DNA of 64,000 nt, taken from assembly GCF_001649575.2 (NCBI RefSeq), contig NC_051449.1:19785625-19849624 (forward strand), written 5' to 3'. Source of the stretch: Kryptolebias marmoratus. Lineage: Eukaryota; Chordata; Actinopteri; Cyprinodontiformes; Rivulidae. Position 1 is the stretch's first letter, and every line of letters starts with the position of its first letter. The notes beneath the pieces were generated by a model. The model did no database searches. It saw only the letters and a list, made by a program, of their open reading frames with translations, and was not told the DNA's origin. The position numbers were made by a program, and so were the translations under genes. Of the stretch, positions 23,629 to 34,900 are shown piece after piece.

Positions 23629-26600
23629 ATGGTGAGTTTGAGAGGTTTTATTTTGGTGCTTTTTTTTGTCTCAGTAGTGAACGCTGAGTTATTGTAGCCT
23701 GCTTTAGGTGCTTCTGTCCACTTTGCCCTGCAGAGATTAGGTGGTTTAAACGGGCTTTGCGTGGTGCTTTGTTTATTCTGCTGCGGATATAATTAGACCC
23801 CTGCAGCCAGAGATCTTCTGTCACTGAGGACCTGTTGAGCCCTGCAGAAGAACTCTGTCAGCCTCCATTTATATAGTTCTATGTGTTTTTTACTGGACTC
23901 AACAAGCTGAAACTGTTCAGCACATACAGTAATTACTACATCTCCTTGAAAATAACTGGGAAGCTTGCAGAAAAGCATGAGAAACCTACAGTGTATGACA
24001 GACGTTAGTGTAAAACAAATTGTTTTTTTGTGTCTTCACTGACACCTTTATTTTCTTTTACTTTGTTGCCTCACAACCTGAAATCTAAATGGATTTTTTA
24101 AATTGGTTATAAGTAATGAACTTTCACAAAGTATTCCACATTAATTAAGTTAATTTTAAATAGAGGGGGCTAAATAATTAAAAAAAAACACAATAGAATT
24201 GAAAAGTGGTGGGTGCATTTTATCATTCTATAACCCTTTTCTAAAATAGATTAAATTATTCGGTTCCCTCAAAATATTACAAACAATACCCCATGCTGAC
24301 AAAGTAAAAAAAAAAGTTTGTTAGAAATTCTGTTTGAGATGCATTGAAATCCATCTTTTCAATTCCTTCAGATCTTTGAAATCAGCATCAGCAACTTGCT
24401 CTATTTTTGTCTTATTGTGCTACTTTTAGCTTTTTAGCAAGCCTTTCTTTTGCTGATTGTGGATTTTAGCTAGCAATTTGCTTTTTTCAGCAAGTGTTTC
24501 GCTCCTGTTAGCTTTTAGCCAGTGTTCTGCTATTTTGAGCTTCGTAAACTCAGTTTCAGCTTCTTCAGCAAATTCTTCACAAAGTCATTCAGCATTCAGT
24601 CACACTGCATTCTCACAAAACATGTAACTTGAGATCTAATGAGATCCAAACAAAACATTGTCTTTTAACAAACTGTCCTGCTGGGACTTGAAAAGTACAG
24701 AAAACCTTAAACTGTGTCACACATAAAGCAACCCATTTATCAACCCTGCATGGAAAAAGTAAAGAGTGTGTTTAACACAATCTTATCTCAGGTGGACACG
24801 TCAGTACAGACAAAAAATACAGAGTTTCAGATAAATCTATATGCATTTTCTGTGATATGCTATTATCCAGTAGTTTGACTCATGTGATTCCCTGATGATG
24901 TGTGTGTGCGTGTGTGTTGCAGGATGGGGAGGGTCCCCAGGCGCTGTGTGACCTCTGCTTGGCTCAGGTGTGCTTCAGTTTAGACGCTTTATGCAACAAG
25001 CGAGGAGACGGCTCCATGAGCCTCATCTGGGCCCCAGTATTCCCACAGGAACTGGCTGACCAACTGCTCCAGAACATGGCAACTAAAGGTACGCCAGGAA
25101 AACTAAAAAAAGCCCCCTCGTTTCCAATAAAAAGAAAATTAAAAACTCCTCAGTTTCAGGAACTGTGGGATGCCAAGCGAGAGCAGTTTGTTGGCAAACA
25201 GGAAAGGCAATCTAATAAATCCTTTTTACAGCCTTTAAAGGTAATTTGACATTTGACCAGAGGTTACTTGTTCATCCCCTGTAAATGAAAGCTAACTGAA
25301 CCATTATTATCATTATTCCTTACTGACTTTATGACCGAATGATTTGTGAATTTTCTGAGTTACAGATTGCCAGGCTGAACCTGTAGGAAAAGTTCATTCC
25401 ACAAACAGGAGAGGGGTTTAACTGAGGCTTCTTTCTCCTACAATGTGTCTCTGTTCTCTTCTCTCCGCTAGGCATCCTGAATGACACAACTGTTGGGATT
25501 TTCCGAAACTGCGAGAAGCTCCGCCTGCGAAGAGCCTCCATCCGCTGCTGTCCGGTGTCGGCAGAGGCCTTCCGCCTGGCCCTCTGCCCTCACCAGCTCC
25601 TGGAATTAGATGCCTCCTGGGTGTCGGGTCTCACGGGGGCTAACGTCATCTCAGGCCTGGCCTCCAGCTCAGACTGCAGGGCTAGCCTGCATAAGTTGTC
25701 CCTCAGTGGCTTACGTCTGGACTGGGGATCTCTGGAAGGAGATGTTGGGGTGGGCAACAGCTTCAGCTCCTTACAGAGCCTCAGAACGCTCCATGTCGCC
25801 AACACAGACTTAACGGATGATATCCTTGAGGATATCTGCTCTCTTCCTCACCTGGAAACTCTGGATATTTCCTGCAGCACCATTTCAAAACTTAACGCCC
25901 TCCTCAAGTGTAAAACTACCCTGAGATTCTTAATCGTCCACAGACTAAGGCAGCTGGATATGTCACCTGCTAGTTTATTGTTTGTCTTTAGTCAGCTTAA
26001 TGCACTCAGGCATTTGGACTTTTCAGAAGACCACTTTGCTGTTGATGACAGTGATGGAAAAGACAGCGATGAGACAGTGCAGCAGCTTTTGGAGGGGAGT
26101 CCTCAGGTCCTCCCTTCGCTCGTTTCTTTAGATATATCAGGGAGGAAGAAGATGAGTGAAGCTGCAGTCACAGCTTTTGTGGAGTCCAGGAGTGGCCTCG
26201 TATTTATTGGGCTGCTCGCCACTGGACTCAGCGCTTGTCCCGTCCTTTCATCGCAGAAAAATCTGAAAGTGAGTACCTGCTACTGGCATCAAACATGCGG
26301 TCTCATCGGGGGGGGATCTGATTCTTGCATAAGTTTCTTCTTGACTCAAGGTTCCGTTTGTGTGTTTTCTGAATATGCACTCTGTGTTTCCCGTCGCGCC
26401 GACTTTGCCGATCTGCGGTGTGTGCTCAGGTAACCGGAGAGGCTAATGAGGAGCAGGTACGCGAGGCGCTCGGAAGGTACAGAGAGCGGGAGTGTTTCGT
26501 GCGAGAGGCCCTCGTCCATCTCTACAGCCTGACCACTGACGCTGAAAAACCACAACCCGACATGCTGAAGGTGATGTCGCCGGGATTTTTTGTAGCGCAG

Positions 26601-29600
26601 CTCATCACTCTCTACTTTAGTGCTTTTATTTCTTTAATTTTATTTATAGATTGAGCCACTTCACAACACAGGTACTTCTCAAAGGCAAGAAACAGGTTCC
26701 ACGGCGTTTGAGCACAATCCAATTTATTACAACTCTTGTCAACTTGCAGAGGAGGGAAAAAAAATCTCTGACATCAAACTTAAAGGGGTATTTTAGCCAT
26801 TTGGAAGAGGGGTTCTGTGGAAAACTTATGAACAGTTAATATCTTAGCTGTTATAGACTGACTTTGACCAAATCTTATCGTCACATTTCAACAAAGGATT
26901 TGATGTCTAATTTACTGTACTTAGATAAGTGGGACGATCCAGCAGCACAGCTGGCTTTGAGCGGCTCTGGTTGGAGGAAGGGTACAAGCTAATTCCTGGC
27001 TCGGCGGTGTGTTACCTGCGCACTGAGACCTCATGGGTGTGTTGTTTCCTGCAGCTGGTGGTGGCTGCGATGCAGAGCCACCCTGAGTCCCTGCATGTCC
27101 ACCTGGTGGCCACAGCGTGTGTGTTCAACCTGACCAATCAGGAGCTGGCGGAGGCCATGCCCGTCGGCCTGATCAGCTCCACTGTCAGCCAGCTGCTGCA
27201 CGCCATGAAGACCTTCCCCAACCAGCAGCAGGTCAGAGACCAGTCGGTGCAAAAAATAAGTTTTATTGCTGTTAGCTGTGGTGTCAGTCTTCACCATCTT
27301 ACCCAACTTTTGCTGCATTAGGTTGAAGCTCGAGCTCCTCTTTCTCATTGCTGAAATGCAAAAGGCAGGCAATAGTAATTGTGTGTGTTTGTGTGTCTGT
27401 CTGTAAGCGAAAGATCTCATCAACCAGTTGACAGGTTTTAATGAAACTCTCAAGAAGTATTCATTGTGAGTTGAACTACAGTTGACTACCTTTTGGAGCC
27501 ACCCCAGTTCAATATGACTGCCACAGCTAATCAAACCTTGGAAATGCAAAAATTGGCTGTAACTCAGTTAATTTGACTGATATTGAGCTAAAATTTGATG
27601 TGGTAGTAGCTGAGACTCATCCGCGACACAAACTTCAAGCTTTAACAGATTGATCTTTGTTTACATCTTCAACATGCAAGGCAGCAGGAAATATGCCATT
27701 CTTCAATGAATTCGCTGCCTTTTTTTTTTTTTTTTTTTTTGATCAATCTATGAACTCTTTCAATTTGTCCAGGTGCAGAAGAACTGTCTGCTGGCTCTCT
27801 GCAGTGACTACATCCTTCAGGATGTTCCTTTTGACAAGTTAGTTTGTTTTCTCTCCGGTAATTCAGGGCCAGTTAAAAACAGTCAGTGTGCTGATTGGTT
27901 TGGGGCTTCATTTTGGACTCCAAAAGGCTTTTCTGTAAGTCCCTGCGGGCCGTTTTGCAGTACTGTGTGCTGTGATCCCGACTCAGGTGTTTAGCAGCCA
28001 TGCTGGTGATTCATTTGCTGAGCAACCACGAGGAGCCGACCCTCCAGAGGATGGCGGTGGCTGTCATCTCCATTCTGGTGGCAAAGGTGACGATTCTGCT
28101 CACTTATTGTGAGTTTGTAGTAGAAAGAAAAATGCAGGAAAGTTGTTGTATTTCTGTGTAGCTTATTTAATCAACTAACTTTCTGCTTTTACAAATTCCA
28201 GGTAAATGTTGACAGTTTCTCTGTGAGATTAAATGAAAGCCTTTAATCTAGTTTGAAATTTAGAAGGAGTAAAAACCAAGTCTCATTTTGTTTTATGTGC
28301 AGTTGTCCACAGAGGAGATGACACAGCTCAGCAAGGATGTCTTCTTCATGAAGGTACATATTTTTTATGTCACTAGTTTAGAACTGGATATTCATGCATG
28401 CATTTTGGTTCTTTGTATAACTTTTTGCTCAGGTGTTGTTTTTCCAATGCTTGTTGTATATTATACACCTATATTATGCATAGGACTTTTTTCACTTTAT
28501 ATATTTTTTAACTTATACTTTATGCCCATTTTTCAGTTCACAGAATGTATTTTACTGTTTGAAAGAGTACAAATAAATTTGTCTACGTCTGTGCATTTAA
28601 CAACCCTTAGAAGAATTTGTAAACTTCTCACTGGCAGCACAGTGGTGCAGTGGTTACTGCTGTCCCTTCACAGCAGGAAGGTTGCACGTTTACCTCCCGG
28701 CCTGGGGCTTTTCCGGATGGAGTTTACATGTTTTCCTCTTCCACTTGCGTTTACTTCGGGTACTCCAGTTTCCTCCCACAGACCAAAAACATGCATGTTA
28801 GGTTTATTGGTAACTCCAATTTGTCCCTGGATGGATGGATAGTTATTCTCACTTTAAATAACTAAATTGTACGGTACTGTGAGCTGGTTGTAGCAGCTGC
28901 TGTATCTTCATTTTCCTTTTTGGCAATTGATTATATACAGGTATGTCTGGTTGCAGATATTTTTAATATATTTTAAATAATCGGTCTATTTCTCATCCGA
29001 ACTCAGAATTTTCTCTTCAAAACTGGAAGTGAAGAGTCTTTTTAACTTGTCACTGATGTATGTCGGAGTTTCAGGCAGTAGCTGCGTTGGCATCCATCAA
29101 CATCTTTTCAGAACCTTTCTAGTTCCTTCAGCTGTTCTCTTCACACGTCCTCCTGATTCATTTTTCTCTTCCCGTTGTCCGCGTCTAACAGCAGCTGCTG
29201 GCTATCGTGCAGCAGAAAGCCATGGTGGGAGTTGTAGACACCACGTTAAAGTTTGCCCTGAGTGCTTTGTGGAACCTGACGGATGAGATGCCCACAGCAG
29301 CACGCAACTTCATCGAGTGCCAGGGCTTGGAGCTCTACGAAGAGGTTCTGGAGGTCAGTGACCAAAAACAAAGCCACTGACAGAGCTATTAATACAGAAA
29401 TGTGCTCCAATAAACAGTTTTTCTTTTACGATTTCTCTTTTTTTTTACTTGCAGTCGTACTACAATGAACCTTCTATTCAGCAGAAAGTTCTTGGCCTTT
29501 TGGTGGGTACAGTGAGTATACAGACAAATGTAAAAAAATGCTTTTTTAGTATGACTTTTTTAAGTACCAGTATATAATATTGAATCATCTGGTCCTCACA

Positions 29601-32016
29601 GGATCTTGAAATGACATAAATACAACATAGAATGAACAAAAACAACGTGGCATACTAGACTAAGTATTATTTATTCAGTACATCTAATCCAAAGTGTGAA
29701 AGAAGTATGGAAAAACTCAGTCTGCCATCTCTGTTTCCAGGAGGAATTGAGATCAAATACTAATCAAATGCATTTGACTAACACAAACAAACCCCCAAAA
29801 AAGTACCGCTCAGCCTCCACAGATCTGACTCAGCTTGGCAAACAATAAAGTTTCGGACAGAATAATAACAAAAACTGAAAAGGTACAGTTTGGAAAGGCT
29901 GATAGGGAAGCGATTCTCTCCTGACAGAACAGTAGATCCCAGCTCAGCTTTGCAAAGTCATATCTAAAAGGCAAAATTTTGTGGAGCAGTGGTTTGGACA
30001 GAGAAGACTGACTAATTGATTTTGATCATTTAATAAGGTTGAATAAGACATTCTGAGTACACTGAACAAACTTTGTTGCTGTTATTTTTGTGTAGAACAA
30101 CATTGCAGAAGTGCAGGAGTTGCAGGCTGAGCTGATGGATGAAGATCTGCTCGAGCACGTCCTCAGCCTCCTGCAGAACTCACAGGTGGAGGTGGGCGTC
30201 CGGTACTTTGCAGGGGGGATTCTGGCACAGCTCGCCTCCAGGACAGAGGCCTGGACCCTGGACGATGAGCTCCGTACCACCATATTGAAGCAGTTGGTGT
30301 GTGCTGGGTGCTCATAGCCATGTAACAGACATCTACTCCTCTGTTTGCTCTGTTAAATGTCTGCCTCTTTTATTGTATTTGCAGCATGAGTCTATAATAA
30401 CGTGGGGTCATCTTGAGAGAGAAATGGTGTCATACAGGTGAGGAGGAATGAACTTGACAGATCAGAATGTGCATTTTGTTGAGACAAAGATTATTACACA
30501 GTTGTTCATAAGTGTTCAGTTCAAGCTTAAATACAAGCTAGATGTTTGCATAGGTCTTTACTTAATCTTATATCATACTATATCGCCTTCCACAACACTG
30601 CATAGTTTACTCGATAGCTATAATGGGCTAGCTGTGATATTTTTTTAAGTAGAGTCCTGTAGAAAGGCAATGTAAAAAAATAATATCTTACCTGTTGTAG
30701 ATAGTTCTTTAAATTACCTCAGTTTGGAGAAATAGAAATTATTTATGATCAGATTGACGAGCTAACGGCTAGTCCAAGCAGGGCCAACTCCAACCCAAAC
30801 CTTAACACAATTCCAATCTTTTGTTTTCAGTTCATACAAACACTGTTTTATAAACGATCACAGTTCAACCAGTGTTAAATTACATGGCTTATTTTTGGTA
30901 GAAATATGATGATTTTCTTGCCCGAAATGCTCCAAGGATGCAGTGAGAATGCTACAGCTAACTGCTGCTGCCAACTGGTTACAAATAACTACAAAATTCT
31001 ATGTAAATAACCACGTTGTGCAAAATGAACAGTGACGTAAAAGTTTTAAAAGAGAGTTTGCATGATTCCCTGTAACGTATTTGAGACTGGATCTGTTTTA
31101 GGACAGCAGCAATTCCACTTCAGTCCTGGCCTGTTTCAGACTAGCCATTAGCTCATCAATCCAGTCAGAATTAAACTCTGTTTTTCCCAACTAAGTTCAT
31201 TTTAAGTGCTACCTACAACAGGTAAGATAATAATTGTCCATAACCGTCCCACATAATGTGACTCTTTATCTGAATATCTGCTGATGATAACCTCTTACAG
31301 TCACTAGTGCCAGAAAAAAGTCTGTTTAAACCATTTCAGAACAGTTCAATGTGAGAAACAGCTTCTCTTATGTTCATGCACTTCACTGGTTTTGCAGAGG
31401 GTGCACACAAAATTGATCCTGAACGTACAACCTTTCCTCTGTTCTTCGTAGAGCTTAATGTACTGTTTTATGATGCCTTCCCTCCAGGTCATTCCGTCCA
31501 TTTTGCCCTCTGCTTCAGACATGCCAGCCCTCAGGAGTGCAGCTGTGGGCGGTGTGGGCCGTACATCTGGTCTGCAGTCAAAACAGTAAGCCACACAAAC
31601 ACTGAGGAGACCCAGGGGAAGTTCGACTCTGGAGAGCCAGTTCACATGTGACTGTATGCTTGCCACAGTGGCTAGTTTTATGTAACACAGAGCAGACTTT
31701 GACATTGTTTGATTTTATTTTACATATGCCAGCTAAATATCTCACCTTGTTTATGTTAAATGACCTTCTATGAACAATACGGTTAATTATCACCCGTGTT
31801 GTGTGTGGCCTTTAGTCTCTCTTTTGTCTTCCAGCTTCACATTACAGCTGTATGCTGGAGGAGGAGGGCCTGACTGAACTTCTGAGAGCTTTGTCCACGC
31901 ATCCTGACACACACAGCGACATTAAAAGCCTATCGGACCGCATCTTGTCATTGGTGGAGAAACAGCAGAGTGACTCAGGGGTGGTCAGCCACCAGACACA
32001 GCCTGAAAAGTCTTAA
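23629..32016 (+). CDS. zyg11: ZYG11-family substrate receptor of cullin-2 E3 ubiquitin ligase (14 exons)
   Basis: Exons: 23629-23631, 24923-25088, 25472-26268, 26430-26570, 27055-27231, 27773-27837, 27987-28086, 28303-28353, 29192-29353, 29455-29502, 30096-30296, 30385-30437, 31488-31585 and 31835-32016. All phases agree, giving 747 aa (human ZYG11B about 744). The N-terminus has a BC-box (L9, C13, V17) and a PVFPQELADQLLQ segment, for elongin C and cullin 2. Leucine-rich repeats follow at about 60-315 and armadillo-like repeats at about 320-740. ZYG11B and ZER1 recruit proteins with N-terminal glycine for degradation. The reported glycine-pocket residues of ZYG11B (W522, N523, D526, N567, E570) correspond to W527, N528, D531, N572 and E575, a constant offset of five. 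The LRR part is more diverged than expected for ZYG11B, so A, B or a teleost-specific paralogue is unresolved. The start is the ATG abutting donor GTGAGT. Confidence -1.
24015..24365 (+). mobile_element. Tc1-like transposon remnant in zyg11 intron 1
   Basis: TTGTTGCCTCACAACCTGAA, AAATGGATTTTTTAAATTGG, CACAAAGTATTCCACATTAA and AAAAGTGGTGGGTGCAT resemble the outer non-coding part of a common fish Tc1 lineage whose ends read CAGTGCCTTGCAA. No transposase is present. Related to the copy at 62671. Confidence -1.
26780..26930 (+). repeat. Family A MITE terminal fragment in zyg11 intron 4
   Basis: TTAAAGGGGTATTTTAGCC, GAGGGGTTCTGTGGAAAAC and TTATGAACAGTTAATATCTT match the left end of family A. No right end was found before exon 5. 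Confidence -1.
27355..27720 (-). repeat. Dispersed repeat family B in zyg11 intron 5
   Basis: Contains AAGTATTCATTGTGAGTTG, TTGGAGCCACCCCAGTTCAA, GATATTGAGCTAAAATTTGA and GCTGAGACTCATCC. It is followed by a 20-nt poly(T) just upstream of exon 6. Confidence -1.
28559..28600. repeat. Solo terminal repeat of a Tc1-like element in zyg11 intron 8
   Basis: GTACAAATAAATTTGTCTAC with flanks matches the right terminal repeat of the element at 13694-14982 (GTACAAATAAACTTGTCTGT). No interior is present. Confidence -1.
28630..28850 (+). repeat. SINE-like repeat with tRNA-like head in zyg11 intron 8
   Basis: GCAGCACAGTGGTGCAGTGG, GCAGGAAGGTTGCACGTTT, GGAGTTTACATGTTTTCC, TTTCCTCCCACAGACCAAAA and CATGCATGTTAGGTTTATTG, ending in GGATGGATGG. 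Same family as 21840-22195, opposite orientation. Confidence -1.
30640..31265. repeat. Family A foldback MITE in zyg11 intron 12
   Basis: Left arm: ATCTTACCTGTTGTAGATAG, CCTCAGTTTGGAGAAATAGA and GACGAGCTAACGGCTAGTCC. Right arm: the inverse (AGACTAGCCATTAGCTCATC, CTACAACAGGTAAGATAATA). The arms span well over 100 bp each. Confidence -1.
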
Positions 32017-32996
32017 CAAAAGTATTAGAAAATTACATTTTGTTTCATTTGACTTTTTTTTAATACCATGCGGTTAGCATGATGTTGCAAACAGAGCAGC
32101 AGTTCAGTCTGGTGCAGAATCTTATCGTCAACTCCAAAAGTGAATGATTATCTAAATATTTACTGTTTGCTCTATATGACAAGAGTCAGCAACAAATTAC
32201 TTTGGAAACCAAGTTTGCACTTTTATAGAGTTGTAAAAATGAAAAATATTAGTTGCAAAAAAGCTGCAAGTAGAGTGCGACTGACTTTATGCAAAAGGTT
32301 TATGTAAACTCTGTGTAGTTCCAAATCCTGCCACTAGGTGGTACTTCAGTACTTTAGCTTGTGGATTGTCTGTGTGCTAGGAATATTTGTGTTCAATATT
32401 CAGTCAGTAAATGTATAGAATATAGACCATCATATCCTCTAATTGATACATTACCAAATGAGCATGAGGCTGAGTTTTATCTGTGCCTCATAGACCCTCC
32501 CTCTTCCCTCTCCTTTCATGCTCTCACACTCTTTCCTAGAGCTGAATTCATTATATTTTATGTAATGCAGCTGGAAGAAGCCACTGCTCTATAGTGTCTA
32601 TTATAAGATGGCCTATTTATAATTCCTTTTGAAAAGCAGAGTAACAAGCTGACATGAATTTTTAAGATGCACCATCATCTTTAACTTTTAAGTTTCGTCG
32701 CTGCTTTTCTTAACGTCTTCTAAAGGAATTTTAACGGGTTCGTGAAATAGATTAGGGCTTTGCAAGTAGGTAATTCTGATAGGTTAGTCATTTCCTCGCA
32801 AGTCATCAATCAAAGGTCATGAGTCAACACCAAGTCAGCCAGTAAACATCCGACTAACTGTGGCAGACCTTTGAGATTAAAGGTCAGCTTGGTGTGATGT
32901 TACCATGAGCTGTTCAAGTGATGAAAAGTGCGGGACAACAAGGACCTCTGATGTGTTTCGCAGATAATATGTGTGCTTCTGACATGTTTAAATAAA
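32017..32996 (+). other. Probable 3' UTR of zyg11
   Basis: Sequence after the stop at 32014-32016. The first canonical AATAAA is at 32991-32996, about 975 nt on; an ATTAAA variant occurs near 32875. No other gene is seen. The transcript end is inferred. Confidence -1.
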
Positions 32997-33084
32997 AATT
33001 CAGTCACCACAGAAATAATATGGTGATTTGGTGTTTGATTTGCGCAGAAATCAATTTACCCAGTTCCATGAATGACTCAAGGAA

Positions 33085-34064
33085 TTGCATTAATAAAACA
33101 GTTTGGACATTTTGGGGTTCTGTGGCAAATATATAAACAGTATCTCACCTGTTGTAGATAGCTCTGAGTGATTTCCGTGCGAAGATGCAGAGTTTAAGTC
33201 CAATAGCTGATCCGAATATGGACAGAGCTGCAGAGGATTGTCACGTTCTATAGCCTTGTACAGTGTGGTTATTATGTTTGTTTGGTTATTTGCATATATA
33301 TTTGTTTGTTATTTGCAAGCACAAATGTCAGCAGGAGCTAGTTGTAGCACTTTTGGGGCAGGAATATCACAATATTCCTCCAAAACAACTGTAAGATGAA
33401 GGTAAAGATAATGCAAAAGCTAAATAATAACATTTGTATAAAGTGATGAAATTCTGAAGATAGGAGCTGTTTTAATATGGCAGCAATCCACTTTAGAAGT
33501 GGGTCGGCTAATGAAAACCATTAATAGTTTATTATTATTAGCTGAGTGGAAACACTTCCACTTCTGGTTGAAGTCTCAAAACAACCCCGGGCTTTAAAAT
33601 ATCATAGTTTCATTCAAACATTATTCTTCAAACCATTACACCATCATACATTTTACATAACATGATTGTTTTGGCAGAAATAATATGAAATTTCACTGTA
33701 CTACCACGATGCTACAGGAAGAAATGCTAAAGGTAGCTTCTGCTATAGCTATTCGCACTAGCGAATAATAAAGTTCTGTGTTTTAAAAAAAAAAGTAATG
33801 TGAATGTAATGTTGGTGGAGGGTTTATAAAATAATGTTCTCATGAACTGCCCAAAAATATTTTGGGATTCCCGTTGTTTTAAGACTGCACAGATTCACAT
33901 TTGCCACACTGAACTATCTGTTAGCTTGTCAACTTCATTTCTCCAAACTAAAGTTGTTCAAACAACTGACTACGATCAGTAAGTAACTCCTCCTCAACAG
34001 GTAATTATTCTTCATAACCTGCCCACAGAAATTCACGTCAAAATTCCCTGACTTTAGCTTTAAG
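33085..34064. repeat. Family A foldback MITE, enlarged
   Basis: Left arm near 33110-33260 (GGGGTTCTGTGGC, ATCTCACCTGTTGTAGATAG). Right arm at 33890-34064 ends at TTAA (34061-34064). Interior blocks such as GGAGCTGTTTTAATATGGCA at 33467 suggest two overlapping or tandem copies. Confidence -1.
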
Positions 34065-34529
34065 GTAACACATAGTAAATACATTATCAGCTGGAAAAGA
34101 AGTAAAGTTAAGGAAGGAAATGATTACAAATGTTTATTCTTTACACGTGTCTAAGGAGCAAATGGGACGTGCTAAATAGAAATTAATTAAGGACAGTGTT
34201 AGCTTACCAAGGTATAGCAGCTATTAATCAGTGTCTAAATACAGTTATTATTGCTGCTGATAATCAGCTGTTGAGTGGTCCATTTGGCTCAGAGGGCAAA
34301 GTTTTGTGTAATCTTTGTGTGTTCTTCTGGTAAGACAAAAATCCCTTTAAGAAGGGAGAAGTTATGTATTACTCGCAAGCAAAAAAGTGTCTGGTCATAT
34401 GTGCACGAAATTCTCAAATGTGAAGCAACAGAGAAACACATTTTCTCTTTATGCTAATCAGCCAGAATTAAACCCCTTATCCTGCATAAAAGCTACTCTT
34501 CAAGTTTTCTAAAGGTAACTTTTGCCTGA
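34065..34529. other. No gene recognised
   Basis: AT-rich sequence; the 60-codon plus-strand frame at 34275 has no recognisable motif. Confidence -1.
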
Positions 34530-34900
34530 TAGTTTAAGTCAAGTCAAATTTATTTAAATAGCATTTTTCAGCAACATGGTGATTCAAAGTGCTTTACAAC
34601 ATGTGAACACAAAAATACAGTCATAAAACACACAACAATATCTAAAATATGAGCTAGGATAAGTAAAATCATGACTAAAACATGAGACACTAAGTAAGAC
34701 ACATATGAGCTAAAAACTAAACTAAACTAAAAGTACCGAAGGCCAGCTAAGAGTTAAATACATTTTGATAAAAGGCCAACTAAAAATATCAGTGTAAAAA
34801 AAAGGGGGGGGTAACATAGACAGAGATAGGAGATGTTGTGTGAGTAAAGACGCTGATATGGAGGTCAGGACACCTACGAAGGCTGTCCCAGATAGACCTG
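34530..34900 (+). repeat. SINE/MITE-type repeat (AGTCAAATTTATTTAAATAGC type)
   Basis: AAGTCAAATTTATTTAAATA, then ATTCAAAGTGCTTTACAACA, AGTCATAAAACACACAACAA and a TAAAACATGAGACAC stretch. This resembles a widespread fish repeat that begins AGTCAAATTTATTTATATAG and contains AAAGTGCTTTAC. No coding capacity. Confidence -1.

Noticed and set aside
24902..24922. Alternative zyg11 start just before exon 2 (MCACVLQ, read through the acceptor)
   Set aside because: The in-frame ATG lies in a TG-rich intron end; the ATG-only exon at 23629 with a consensus donor, a promoter cluster upstream and an exact frame is the better start.
28288..28842. 184-codon plus-strand frame
   Set aside because: It begins in zyg11 exon 8, runs through the intron and ends in a SINE-like repeat; only the first 17 codons after the acceptor are real coding sequence.
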